Below, one piece after another: positions 39,772 to 50,200 of a stretch of DNA of 64,000 nt. Made by a program: the position numbers and the translations under genes. This DNA is from Chloroflexota bacterium. Lineage in GTDB: Bacteria; Chloroflexota; Anaerolineae; Anaerolineales; Villigracilaceae. Below the pieces are notes generated by a model. It had not been told where the DNA came from and did not search any database. It saw nothing but the letters and a program-made list of their open reading frames with translations. How positions within the stretch are numbered: the first letter of the stretch is position 1; each line of letters starts with the position of its first letter. The stretch spans positions 1 through 64,000 of the forward strand of contig JAIOAQ010000002.1 in the NCBI GenBank assembly GCA_019873735.1. Reading direction: 5' to 3'.

Positions 39772-40521
39772 ATGACGGGCATGAAACAAGCCTGGTTCGA
39801 ATTTGATGAGGGGCTGCGCTTCTTCCTCTCGCCGCAAAACCGTCTGGGGACTGTGCGCCTTTCTTTTCGCGGGCCGCAGAGCGCCAAACATCTCATCGAA
39901 TCGTTGGGAGTGCCGCATACTGAAATCGGCCAGGTGCGAATCAACGGCCATAGCGTAAGGCTGGATTATCAGGTTCAAGACGGAGACCGGCTGGAAGTAG
40001 ACTCGATCGCCCCCTGCGGTTCAAGCCCGGACCCCGCGCCGGCTGAGGCCGTCCCCGAGCCTTGCTTTGTCCTGGACGGTCACCTCGGCCGCCTGGCTGC
40101 CTATTTGCGCATGTTGGGCCTCGATTGCCTGTACCGCAGCGATTACACCGACGAGGAACTGACAGATATCAGCGTCAACCAGGGCCGCATTTTACTGACG
40201 CGTGACCGCCGTCTGCTGATGCAAAAGGTCATCAGTCTGGGCTATTGCTTGCGCAGCCTGAATCCCGGCCAGCAACTCGAAGAGGTGGTGCGGCGCTTTG
40301 GTCTGGTGCGCTGGGTGCGGCCCTTTCGGCGTTGTTTACGCTGCAATGCCCTGCTTCAACCGGTCGACAAAGAAGCCATTCTTGAGCGCCTGGAACCGCT
40401 AACCAAAAAATATTTCGACAAATTTCACATCTGCCCCGCCTGCAATCAAATTTACTGGCAAGGCTCACACTACGAGAGGATGCTGAAAATGATTGAGCGG
40501 TTAACCTCCTCCTCAGGTTAA
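39772..40521 (+). CDS. Mut7-C RNase-domain protein with N-terminal ubiquitin-like domain
   Basis: [32 protein letters not shown]...RILLTRDRRLL; C-terminal CxxC...CxxC zinc ribbon; ThiS-like N-terminus. Confidence 0.83.
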   Translation: MTGMKQAWFEFDEGLRFFLSPQNRLGTVRLSFRGPQSAKHLIESLGVPHTEIGQVRINGHSVRLDYQVQDGDRLEVDSIAPCGSSPDPAPAEAVPEPCFVLDGHLGRLAAYLRMLGLDCLYRSDYTDEELTDISVNQGRILLTRDRRLLMQKVISLGYCLRSLNPGQQLEEVVRRFGLVRWVRPFRRCLRCNALLQPVDKEAILERLEPLTKKYFDKFHICPACNQIYWQGSHYERMLKMIERLTSSSG

Positions 40522-40551
40522 CCGCTCCCAAGCGCAGGTCAAGGCAGTGCT

Positions 40552-41973
40552 CTAAGCGTCAAAGTACAGGCTCATCTCGTAGGGATGGGGGCGATTGCGG
40601 ACAGGGTAATATTCCTGCTCGCGTTTGTAGTCAATCCACTGTTTAATGAGTTCTTCACTAAACACGTCGCCGGCGAGCAAGAACTCGTGGTCGGCTTCCA
40701 ATGCCTCCAGGGCCAGATTGAGCGAAAACGGCAGGGGTTTGATTTTGGCGCGCTCCTCATCGCTCCAGGCGAAGACATTCTGGTCAATCGGGCCAAAGCC
40801 GGCCTCGGTCGGGTCAATCTTGCGCTGGATGCCGTCTAACCCGGCCAACAACTGGGCCGCCAGCGCCAAATAGATGTTGCAGGTTGCATCCGGCGGGCGG
40901 AATTCAATCCGCGCCGAATCGGGGGTGTTGGCATATTTCGGAATCCGCACTGCCGCGCTGCGATTCCCAAGCGAGAAGAAGGCGTTGACCGGGGCTTCAA
41001 AGCCCGGCACAAGGCGGCGGTAGGAATTGGTGCTGGGGTTGGTGATTGCCAGCAAGGCAGGGCCATGGGTCAGCAAACCGCCAATGTAGTATAACGCCTC
41101 GCGGCTCAAACAACCGTAGCCGCTTTTATCATAAAAAACGTTTTTGCCGTTCTTAAACAAATGCTGGTGAAAATGCATGCCCGAACCCGCCTCGCCATAC
41201 AGCGGTTTGGGCATAAAGGTTACCGTCTGCCCATATTTGCGGGCCGTCATTTTCGTCACATACTTGATGAGCATCGTCGCATCACCGGCTGCCACCAAAC
41301 CCATCATGGGCGTCTCAATTTCAGACTGGCCCGGGCCGCCCACTTCATGGTGATGGTATTTCACCGGCACGCCCATCTTCTCAAGGTGCAGGCAAATTTC
41401 AGTGCGCAGGTTATACAACTGGTCTTTAGGCGGAATGGCATGATAGCCGCCATGCAGAGGGATGTAGTGGCCATGACCGTCCTGGCCGCTGTTCCAATCG
41501 GCTTCGCGGCAGGAAATATTGTAAGAGGCCCGATTGACGCCATTATCAAAACTGATGCTGTCAAAAATATAGAATTCAAATTCCGGCCCCCATTTCGACT
41601 CATCGGCAATGCCGGTAGTTTTCATGTATTCTTCGGCACGGATGGCCAAATTGCGCGGGTCGTTCGCAAAAATGGCATGCGTATCGGCCTCGTAAGTCGT
41701 GCAGATGAATGAGAGGGTGGATGCCTCCCAAAACGGGTCATGCGTCGCGGTAGACAGGTCAGGAATCAACACCATGTCCCCGGCCTTGACCGACTTCAGC
41801 CCTACCGCCGAGCCGTCAAAACCTATGCCTTTCTTCATCAACTCCGGCGTGAACTGGCTGGCAGGGACGGTCAAATGATGCCAGCGTCCCCACAGGTCAC
41901 AGAATTTTAAATCAATGACATCAATGTTATACTCATCAACGTACCGCCGCGCCTGCTCAAAAGATTGAAACAT
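40552..41973 (-). CDS. glnA: Glutamine synthetase
   Basis: GFDGSAVGLKSVKAGDMVLIPD, GSGMHFHQHL, NPSTNSYRRLVPGFEAPV. Confidence 0.95.
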   Translation of the reverse strand: MFQSFEQARRYVDEYNIDVIDLKFCDLWGRWHHLTVPASQFTPELMKKGIGFDGSAVGLKSVKAGDMVLIPDLSTATHDPFWEASTLSFICTTYEADTHAIFANDPRNLAIRAEEYMKTTGIADESKWGPEFEFYIFDSISFDNGVNRASYNISCREADWNSGQDGHGHYIPLHGGYHAIPPKDQLYNLRTEICLHLEKMGVPVKYHHHEVGGPGQSEIETPMMGLVAAGDATMLIKYVTKMTARKYGQTVTFMPKPLYGEAGSGMHFHQHLFKNGKNVFYDKSGYGCLSREALYYIGGLLTHGPALLAITNPSTNSYRRLVPGFEAPVNAFFSLGNRSAAVRIPKYANTPDSARIEFRPPDATCNIYLALAAQLLAGLDGIQRKIDPTEAGFGPIDQNVFAWSDEERAKIKPLPFSLNLALEALEADHEFLLAGDVFSEELIKQWIDYKREQEYYPVRNRPHPYEMSLYFDA

Positions 41974-42019
41974 GCTGCCTCCCGTAGTGGTGGTGAATTT
42001 TGTCTGATTCTAACAGGTT

Positions 42020-42532
42020 TTACAAACGATGAATTAAATCCTTCAAGGCGCGGCGCTGGCGGTATTTTGGCTCCTGAGCGGGGTATCCAATGGGCAGCAT
42101 GGCCACCGGCCGCTGTCCCTGCGGTGAACCCAAAGCGCGCCAAACCGCATCGTCGTCAAAGGCGCCCACCCAAACACTGCCCAGCCCCAGGGCAGTCGCC
42201 GCCAGCATGGCATAGGTGCAGGCAATGGTCGCATCCTGCAGGCAATACAGGTCCGCCCCTCGGGCGCCATACTTGGCCGACCTGGCCGCATGCGTACAGA
42301 AGACCAAGACTACCGGCGCCTGAGCAACAAAAGCCTGATCCCAGGCGGCGTGCATCAAAGCCGTCCGCTCTTCGGGACGGGTGACCAGGTATACTTCATA
42401 GGCCTGAAGATTGCCCGCCGATGGGGCCAGGTTGATACTTTCCAAAATGCGTTGAAGTTTTTCGTCCTCCACCGCTTGAGGCGTAAAGGCGCGCATGGAA
42501 CAACGTGTTTTGATCAATTCAAAGAAATCCAT
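42020..42532 (-). CDS. Nitroreductase family protein
   Basis: Start MDFFELIKTRCSMRAFTPQAVEDEKLQRILE; NLQAYEVYLV; ATALGLGSVWVGAF. Confidence 0.88.
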   Translation of the reverse strand: MDFFELIKTRCSMRAFTPQAVEDEKLQRILESINLAPSAGNLQAYEVYLVTRPEERTALMHAAWDQAFVAQAPVVLVFCTHAARSAKYGARGADLYCLQDATIACTYAMLAATALGLGSVWVGAFDDDAVWRALGSPQGQRPVAMLPIGYPAQEPKYRQRRALKDLIHRL

Positions 42533-42633
42533 AACAACCTCCTCTTTGATTGTACCGCATCGAAAGGCCGAAGGATGGGTTTCAAAATAAGGTATGGCAT
42601 CCCGGCAATCCTTTAATTGGACAGGAGACAAAC

Positions 42634-43371
42634 ATGGAAAACTTTTTCGCAAAAGACTGGAACGGTGCACCTTTTGTCTTTCTTGGCCCGGCGCACCTCT
42701 TCGCCCTGGGACTAATCGTCCTGCTGAACATTGGGCTGGCGCGCTTCAAAAATGCGCCTGAAGGCACGCGCCGCTGGATTGCCCTGACAATGGCGATTGT
42801 CTTGTGGCTGAATGAACTGGGATGGCACATCTGGAACTATGCCGTGGGTCAATGGCGGCTGGACACCATGCTCCCCCTGCACGTCTGCAGTCTGCTGGTG
42901 TGGACCGGCGGTCTTATGCTGTTGACCAAAAACTATACCATTTACGAGTTCTGCTATTTTCTGGGCATTGGCGGCGCCACCCAGGCTTTGATGACTCCCG
43001 ATTTAGGAGTGTATGGCTATCCGCATTACCGCTTTTTCCAGACTTTTATTTCTCACGGACTGATTGTCACAGCCGCCATTTACATGACAGTGGTGGAGGG
43101 CTTCCGCCCGACCTGGAAGTCTTTGCTGCGCGTGGCTGTATTGAGCAATATTTACATGGGAATCGTATTTCTGGTCAACCTGGCTCTGGGAAGCAATTAC
43201 ATGTTCATTAACCACAAACCGCCTACCGCCAGTCTGTTGGATGTGCTGCCCGAATGGCCTGTGTACCTGCTTTACCTGGAAGGAATCGGAGTAGTGGTAT
43301 TTTTGCTGTTGTACCTGCCGTTTGCCGTCAGAGATTGGCGCACTGCCCGCCGGACACAAACAGAAAGTTAG
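42634..43371 (+). CDS. TIGR02206/YwaF-like integral membrane protein
   Basis: Polytopic; LPLHVCSLLVW, YFLGIGGATQALMTPDL, FFQTFISHG. Confidence 0.78.
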   Translation: MENFFAKDWNGAPFVFLGPAHLFALGLIVLLNIGLARFKNAPEGTRRWIALTMAIVLWLNELGWHIWNYAVGQWRLDTMLPLHVCSLLVWTGGLMLLTKNYTIYEFCYFLGIGGATQALMTPDLGVYGYPHYRFFQTFISHGLIVTAAIYMTVVEGFRPTWKSLLRVAVLSNIYMGIVFLVNLALGSNYMFINHKPPTASLLDVLPEWPVYLLYLEGIGVVVFLLLYLPFAVRDWRTARRTQTES

Positions 43372-43372
43372 C

Positions 43373-43431
43373 GTACCCATCCTCCCGCAGGTTTCCAATA
43401 ACCTGCGGGAGGGTTAAGGGCAGGCAATTAC
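43373..43431. mobile_element. MITE-like element, copy 3 (internally deleted, 59 bp)
   Basis: GTACCCATCCTCCCGCAGG...CCTGCGGGAGGGTTAAGGGCAGGCAATTAC flanked by perfect 8-bp AAGTTAGC. Confidence 0.88.
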
Positions 43432-43609
43432 AAGTTAGCGCCGGAGAAGCGACAAACAAAACTGTCCGACAGGTCTCCCTGCCGGACAGTTTTCAATTCG
43501 GGCGGCAAACGCAGCGTATGAAACAGGATATACAGGATAAACGGGATTTTTTGCGCACCTCAATCGTTCATCCTGCCTATCCTGTTCAAAAGGGCAGATG
43601 GTTACCGGG

Positions 43610-46600
43610 TCAGGCTTTAATCAGCCCAATGGTCACCGTCTCGCCATCGAACTGATCGCTGGTCTGCACCGCTGAGCCGGGCGGAGCCTCAAATGCCAGG
43701 TGAACCGTCAACGTCTCGCCGGTGATGTATTCGCGATGCGCCTCAATGGCGTCCTTCAGGCCGGGGCTGGCCTGGACATAGAGTTTGATGCGGTCGGCCA
43801 CCTCCAATTCGGCCTGCTTGCGCAGGTCCTGCACGCGGCGAACGAACTCGCGCGCCAGGCCTTCACGAATCAGTTCCGGCGTCAGGTCGGTCACCAGGGC
43901 GGCCAGATAGGCGCCTTCAGAGGCCACAGCAAAGCCGGCCCTGGCATCGGCGCGCACTTCCACCTCGTCGGGCAGGATGTGATAGGTCTCGCCGGAGACG
44001 GTCACCTTCAGGGCCTGGCCAGAGAGCAGGGTGCGCGCGGCCATTTCCGGGTCCATAGAGAGAATCGCATCTCGAATGGCCGGGAAGCGGCTGCCGTATT
44101 TCTGTCCCAGTTGCCTGGGTAAAGGCTTTACGCTGTACAGCACCACTTCGCTGCTGGCATCCAGCAAATGGACTTTCTTCACATTGAGTTCGTCCATGAT
44201 CAGGTCGGCATAGGCCTCCACAGCATGACGTTCGTCCAAATTGCCGACCGAGAAAGCGGCTTCGGCCAAAGGCTGACGCACCTTGCGGTTGGCCTTGTTG
44301 CGGGCGGCATGACCAAGCGAAACCAGGCGCATCACCACCGCCATCTCGCGATTCAAACTCTCGTCAATGAGAAGCGGGTCAAAGGTGGGCCAGAGGGAGA
44401 GATGCACCGATTCGGGCGCGTTCTCGTCCACAGAGCGCACCAGATTCTGGTACAGTTCTTCGGCCAGGAAAGGCATCGCCGGAGCCAGTAATTTGGAGAG
44501 GGTGACCAGGGCCGTGTACAACGTCTGGTAGGCAGATTGTTTGTCTTCGTCCGATTCGGATTTCCAGAAGCGGCGGCGGGAACGACGCAGGTACCAGGTG
44601 GACAGGTTTTCGACAAATTCCTGTAAAGGCCGTGTGGCAGCCGGAACATCATACGTCTCATAAGCGACGGTGACATCGCGAACCAGCGTATTCAACGTAG
44701 AAAGCAGCCACTTGTCCAGCAAAGAGGACGGCCGGAAGGCAGCCGGCGCCGGCTTCCATTCATCCAGGTTGGCATATGTGACAAAAAACGCGTAGACGTT
44801 CCAAAGGGTGAGCGTAAAATTGCGCACCACTTCGCCGACTAAATCGCTGGAGAAGCGGCGTTCCTGGCCGGGCGGCGTGGCCGTGTAGAGGTACCAGCGG
44901 AAGGCGTCCGCGCCGTGGAGATTGAGCACATCCCAGGGATCAACGATGTTGCCGCGGCTCTTCGACATTTTCTGGCCTTCGCCGTCCAGAATCAGACCCA
45001 GACAGATGACGTTCTTATAGCAGGGCTGATCAAAAAGCAGGGTGCTGATAGCGTGCAGGGAATAGAACCAGCCGCGCGTCTGGTCAACCGCCTCGCAGAT
45101 GTAATCGGCGGGGAACTGCTCTTTAAACTTATCGGCATTCTCGAAGGGGTAGTGCCATTGAGCCACCGGCATGGAGCCGGAATCGAACCAGACATCAATC
45201 AGTTCCGGCACGCGCTGCATCGTCCCGCCGCATTCCGGACACGGGAAAGTGATTTTGTCCACGTGCGGACGGTGCAGGTCAAGCCCGCTCAGGTCCTGGC
45301 CTGCCTTTTCAGACAGTTCAGCGCGCGAACCGATGGCGGTCTGGTGTTTGCAGGCCTGGCACTCCCAAACCGGCAGGGGTGTGCCCCAATACCGTTCGCG
45401 CCCCAGAGCCCAGTCAATATTGTTCTCCAGCCAGTTGCCAAAGCGGCCGTGTTTGATATGCTCGGGCACCCAGTTGATTTGCTCGTTGTTGGCCACCAGC
45501 CGGTCCTTATACTGGCTGGTGCGGATGTACCAGGTGGCGCGGGCGTAATACAGTAACGGCGTTTTACAACGCCAGCAGAAGGGATAGGTATGCGTATACG
45601 ACTCAACCCGGAACAACAGGCCGCGCGCTTCCAGGTCTTGTGTAATCAGCGGGTCGGCATCTTTGACAAACATTCCGCTCCACGGCCGCACTTCGGGAAT
45701 AAAAGTGCCATCCGGAGCAACGGTCATCAGCACGGGCAGGTCATATTCCAGGGCCGCCTGCATATCCTCCGCGCCGAAGGCGGGAGCCATATGCACCAGG
45801 CCGGAACCGTCTTCGGTGGTGACAAAGTCACCCAAGACCACATAATGAGCGGGCTTATCCGGCGGGACAAAGGTAAACAGCGGGCGATACTTCTGGCCTT
45901 TGAGTTTTTTGCCCTTGAAGGTTTCTACAATTTTGACCTCTTCGCCATGGAAGACCTTTTCAAGCAGGGCCTGCGCCAGAATCAGGCGCTCTTTGCCGTT
46001 ATCGGGCATCTCCCGCTCAACCGTGACGTAATCCACATCCGGGTGGGCGGCGACGGCCACATTGCCGGGCAGCGTCCAGGGAGTTGTGGTCCAAACCAGA
46101 AGCGAGGTATCGGGCCGGTCCACCAGCGGCATGCGCACAAAAACCGAAGGGTCCGACACTTCGTCGTAGCCGAGGGCCACCTCGTGGTCCGAAAGAGGCG
46201 TTCCGCAGCGCGGACAATAAGGCACCACCTTGAAGCCCTGATACAGCAGGCCGCGTTCCCAAAAGTTCTTCAAAATCCACCAGACCGACTCGATGTAGTC
46301 GTTCTCGTAGGTAATGTAGGCGGTATCCAGATCCACCCAAAAGGCGATGCGCTCGGTCAGGCGTTCCCAATCCTGGATGTAGGTAAAGGCCGACTTGCGG
46401 CAAAGTTCGTTAAAGCGGTCAATGCCGTAATCTTCGATTTGCTGTTTGTTGGTGAAACCCAGTTGTTTCTCTACTTCAATCTCGACCGGCAAGCCGTGGG
46501 TATCCCAGCCGCCGCGGCGCGAGACGTGGTAGCCGCGCATAATTTTGTAACGCGGGAACATGTCCTTGAAGGCGCGCGCCAGGACATGATGCACGCCCGG

Positions 46601-46759
46601 CTTGCCGTTGGCGGTAGGCGGGCCTTCATAAAACACATATTCGGGTCCACCCTTGCGCTGCTCGACCGTTTTCTCAAAAATCCTGGCACTGCGCCAGAAC
46701 TTCATGATGGCGGTCTCCATTGCAGGAATGTCAAGTTTGGGAGAAACGGGTTTGAACAT
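43610..46759 (-). CDS. ileS: Isoleucyl-tRNA synthetase
   Basis: YEGPPTANGKPGVHHVLARAFKD (HIGH region), KMSKSRGNIVDPWDVL (KMSKS), IleS-specific core. Confidence 0.96.
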   Translation of the reverse strand: MFKPVSPKLDIPAMETAIMKFWRSARIFEKTVEQRKGGPEYVFYEGPPTANGKPGVHHVLARAFKDMFPRYKIMRGYHVSRRGGWDTHGLPVEIEVEKQLGFTNKQQIEDYGIDRFNELCRKSAFTYIQDWERLTERIAFWVDLDTAYITYENDYIESVWWILKNFWERGLLYQGFKVVPYCPRCGTPLSDHEVALGYDEVSDPSVFVRMPLVDRPDTSLLVWTTTPWTLPGNVAVAAHPDVDYVTVEREMPDNGKERLILAQALLEKVFHGEEVKIVETFKGKKLKGQKYRPLFTFVPPDKPAHYVVLGDFVTTEDGSGLVHMAPAFGAEDMQAALEYDLPVLMTVAPDGTFIPEVRPWSGMFVKDADPLITQDLEARGLLFRVESYTHTYPFCWRCKTPLLYYARATWYIRTSQYKDRLVANNEQINWVPEHIKHGRFGNWLENNIDWALGRERYWGTPLPVWECQACKHQTAIGSRAELSEKAGQDLSGLDLHRPHVDKITFPCPECGGTMQRVPELIDVWFDSGSMPVAQWHYPFENADKFKEQFPADYICEAVDQTRGWFYSLHAISTLLFDQPCYKNVICLGLILDGEGQKMSKSRGNIVDPWDVLNLHGADAFRWYLYTATPPGQERRFSSDLVGEVVRNFTLTLWNVYAFFVTYANLDEWKPAPAAFRPSSLLDKWLLSTLNTLVRDVTVAYETYDVPAATRPLQEFVENLSTWYLRRSRRRFWKSESDEDKQSAYQTLYTALVTLSKLLAPAMPFLAEELYQNLVRSVDENAPESVHLSLWPTFDPLLIDESLNREMAVVMRLVSLGHAARNKANRKVRQPLAEAAFSVGNLDERHAVEAYADLIMDELNVKKVHLLDASSEVVLYSVKPLPRQLGQKYGSRFPAIRDAILSMDPEMAARTLLSGQALKVTVSGETYHILPDEVEVRADARAGFAVASEGAYLAALVTDLTPELIREGLAREFVRRVQDLRKQAELEVADRIKLYVQASPGLKDAIEAHREYITGETLTVHLAFEAPPGSAVQTSDQFDGETVTIGLIKA

Positions 46760-46804
46760 GACAGGTCTCCAATCGTAGAATCATCGTGATGGATGGTTAC
46801 CAAA

Positions 46805-47095
46805 AAGAAAACGCCCATCCCAACAGGGACGAGCGTGACGCCCGCGGTACCACCCCGATTCCTGCCGGAGGCAGGCACTCAGTCAGGTACGGCCAATGGC
46901 TTATACCTGCATCCTGCTAACGGTGGATGTTTCCGGCTTACCTACTCTCGGCCGGCAATTGCGCCCGACCGATTTCAGCGCGCGGCTCCGGGAGGATTTT
47001 CAACCCGCTTCACGCACCCGGCTCACACCACGCCCGGGCTCGCTGACCGTTTCGACGGGTTTACTCGTTCCCATCATCGCCTTTAGGGAGTGCCC
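46805..47095 (-). promoter_or_regulatory. T-box riboswitch leader of ileS
   Basis: Minus strand T-box GGGGTGGTACCGCGGGCGTC, then terminator ACGCTCGTCCC-TGTT-GGGATGGGCGT-TTTC; AGTA-type stem I start; candidate Ile specifier ATC in GTTGAAAATCCTCC. Confidence 0.88.
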
Positions 47096-47182
47096 ATATT
47101 ATACACTTTTCGCAATAGATGACAAGAGAGCAGCAAAAGCCAGCCTCTGACTGCCCGCGTAAGTCAGAGACTGGCGCCACAA

Positions 47183-47231
47183 GTAGGGCAGGTCTTTGAC
47201 CTGCCATGCGCAAGTCAAAGACTTGCGCCAC
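47183..47231. repeat. REP-like double hairpin abutting the NACHT-HEAT stop codon
   Basis: GTAGGGCAGGTCTTTGACCTGCC-ATGC-GCAAGTCAAAGACTTGCGCCAC. Confidence 0.75.
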
Positions 47232-50200
47232 TCACTTGCGCCACTTCCCCTTTCCAAGCCAGCGCTGCAACGCCCAGCCCAGCGCGCCGAGCAAGAGCAC
47301 CGAGCCCAGGAGCAGGAGAAACGGCTGCGCGGCCCAAAGCGGAGCGAGCCAATCGCCCAGCGCCTTCCCGGCCCCGCTGAGCAGGACGGCCAGCAGACCG
47401 GCCAAGCCGGCCAGCAGAGCCAGGCCTACCCCTTGCGCCGCCTGCTGGAATCGTGCCCGGCGCCCCTCCTGCGGCGGCGGTTGGAGCGGATCCTTCCACG
47501 GCGAGAGGGCGACCTCCAGCGCGTCGCGGTAGGTCAACGCGGCGGAGAGGAGAGAAACGCCTCTGGCTTTCTTTAGCCGCCAAAGCATTTGCCACGATCG
47601 GAGCACTCTCAAGAGCTTTCGCTGCGTCTTTGACTCTTGGGGCGGTCGCAGAGCATCAAAGATTTTCTCTAGTGCTGCGACTGCCTTCTGGCGTACATTT
47701 TCGTATTCATCCCCCAGGGCCTGGATCAGGGTCGAGACGGCTTGAGGGTCGCCAATTTGCCCCAGCGCCTTCGCCGCTGCTCCGCGTACTAGCCAATCTT
47801 CATCCCGCGAGGCCTGGATCAGGGCCGGCACGGCTTGCGGGTCGCCGATTTGCCCCAGCGCCTCGGCCGCCGCCTCGCGCACATCTTTGTCTTCATCCTG
47901 CAAGGCCTGGATCAGGGCCGGCACGGCTTGGGGGTCGCCGATTTTCCCCAACGTCCAAATCGCCGCTCGGCGCACATTATCTTTGTCTTCATCCCGCAAG
48001 GCCTGGAGCAGGGCGGGCACGGCAGGGGCGCCGATTTTCCATAAAGCCACGCCCGCCGGCCGGCGCACATCTTCGTCTTCATTCCGCAAGGCCTGGATCA
48101 GGGCCGGCACGGCAGGGACGCCGATTTCCCCCAACGCCCAGACCGCCACCCGGCGTACATCTTTGTTTTCATGCTGCAAGGCCTGGAGCAGCGGGGGCAC
48201 GGCTTGGGGGTCGCCAATTTGTCGCAGTACCGAGACCGCCGCCCGGCGCACATCTTCATCTTCATCCTGCAAGGCTTGGAGCAGGGCGGGCACGGCAGGG
48301 GCGCCGATTTTTCCTAGACTCAAAGCCGCCGCCCGGCGCACATCTTCGTTTTCATCCTGCAAGGCCTGGATCAGGGCCGGCACGGCTTGCCGGTCGCCGA
48401 TTTGCCCCAACGCCCAGGCCGCCGCCCGGCGCACATCTTCGTCTTCATCCTGCAAGGCCTGGATCAGGGCAGGCACGGCAGGGGCGCCGATTTTCCCCAG
48501 CGCCTCGGCGGCCGCCCGGCGCACATCTTTTTTACCTTGATCTTCAAAGTACTGGATCAGGTCGGGCACGGCTTGAGGGTCGCCGATTTTCCCCACTGCC
48601 CGGCGTACATCCTTGACTTCATCCTGCAATGTCTGGATCAGGGCGGGCATGGCTTGGGGGTCGCCGATTTCTCCCAGCGCCTCGGCGGCCGCCCGGCGCA
48701 CCCAGATATTCTTATCCTGCAAGGTCTGGATCAGGGCGGGCACGGCTTGGGGATCGCCGATTTTCCCCAGCGCCTCGGCCGCCGCCCGGCGTACCCACCT
48801 GTCTTCATCCTGCAAGGCCTGGACCAGGGCGGGCACAGCAGAGGCACCAATTTTCCCCAACGCCCAGGCAGCCTCTCGGCGCACATCTTCGTCTTCATCC
48901 CGCAATGCCTGGACCAGGGCGGGCACGGCTTGCGGATCGCCGATTTCTCCCAGCGCCTCGGCGGCCGCCCGGCGCACCCACCTATTCTTATTCGGCAAGG
49001 CTTGGATCAGGGCGGGCACAGCAGGGGCGCCGATTTCGCCCAAAGCCTCCGCCGCCCAGCGCACCGAAATCTTTTCATCTTGCAAGGCCTGGATCAGGAC
49101 CGGCACGGCAGGGGCGCCGATTTTCGTCAACGCCCAGACCGCCACCCAGCGCACATTTTCGTCTTCATCCTGCAAGGCCTGGATCAGGGCGGGCACGGCT
49201 TGGGGGTCGCCGATTTTCTTCAACGTCTCCGCCAGCCGGCGCATCCCCCTATTCTTATCCGGCAAGGCCTGGATCAGGGCCAGCACGACTTGGGGGTTGC
49301 CAATTTCCCCCAGCGCCTCAACCACCGCCTCGCACACACCCATGTCTTCATCCTGCAAGGCTTGGATCAGGGTGGGCACAACTTGCGGGTCGCCAATTTC
49401 CCCCAGCGCCTTGGCTGCCACCAGGCGCATACCCTTGTCTTCATCCTGCAAGGCTTGTAGAAGATCAGGACGCAAGGATGAAGCCAGACCTTCCCAATGT
49501 CCGGCTTCCACGGCTAGTTCAGCCGCCAGGAACAGGCTGCGACGGGTAGCGCGCTCAAAAGGATCGCATCGTGACCAGAGGCCAGAGATCAGCGTCTGGA
49601 GTTGATCTGCTTCCAGCGCCCCGACCAGCAAGATGATCGGCTCGCGCCATTCGGGCAGGTGCCAGCGCGGGCGCAGGAAGGCCCGCGTGCGCCGCGGGTT
49701 CTGCTTCCAGGCGCGCTGCAGGCGGCGGGCAACGAAATACTCGCCGATGGTAGCATGGGCAAAGGCATGCTGATCCCCCTCCAGGCGCGCCAACAGGCCG
49801 GTCTTCTGGCGCAGCAGGGCCAGCAACGCCCGCGCGGCCTCCGCATCACTGGCCAGGCGCTTTTCCTGCAATAGTTGGAGCAGGCGCTCTTCAACGCGCT
49901 CACCGCCGCTATGCAGGTGCCAGGCGATCGCTTCCAGGGCCTGCAAAGCCGTCTCCCGCTGTTTGGGATCGGCGCTGCGGCGTTCGGCGCGCCGCCAGGC
50001 TTCGGCGACGTAACGGGCGTAGAGGTCGGCGCGGTTGCGGGCGATCTCCCCCTGGCGGGCATAGACCTCGGCGCTCAGGCGCAGCAAGAGGGGGTTATCC
50101 AGCACGCGGCGCAGGGCCGGAATGGCCCGCATCTTCTCCAGCAGGGTCTGCGCTTCGGTTTCTGGATTACCTTCAATCCCCAGCACTCCCAGCCAGCCTT

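Noticed and set aside
46793-47150. Small plus-strand ORFs upstream of ileS
   Set aside because: They lie opposite the T-box leader, which explains the sequence.
47650-49480. Possible CRISPR array (regular repeated units)
   Set aside because: Periodicity (roughly 80-95 bp) is the in-frame HEAT repeat; no short identical repeat/unique spacer pattern and no cas genes seen.
47453-49605. Long repetitive plus-strand ORFs (387, 357, 330, 306 aa) over the HEAT region
   Set aside because: They arise because HEAT repeats are repetitive in nucleotide sequence; repeat-derived antisense frames, not genes.
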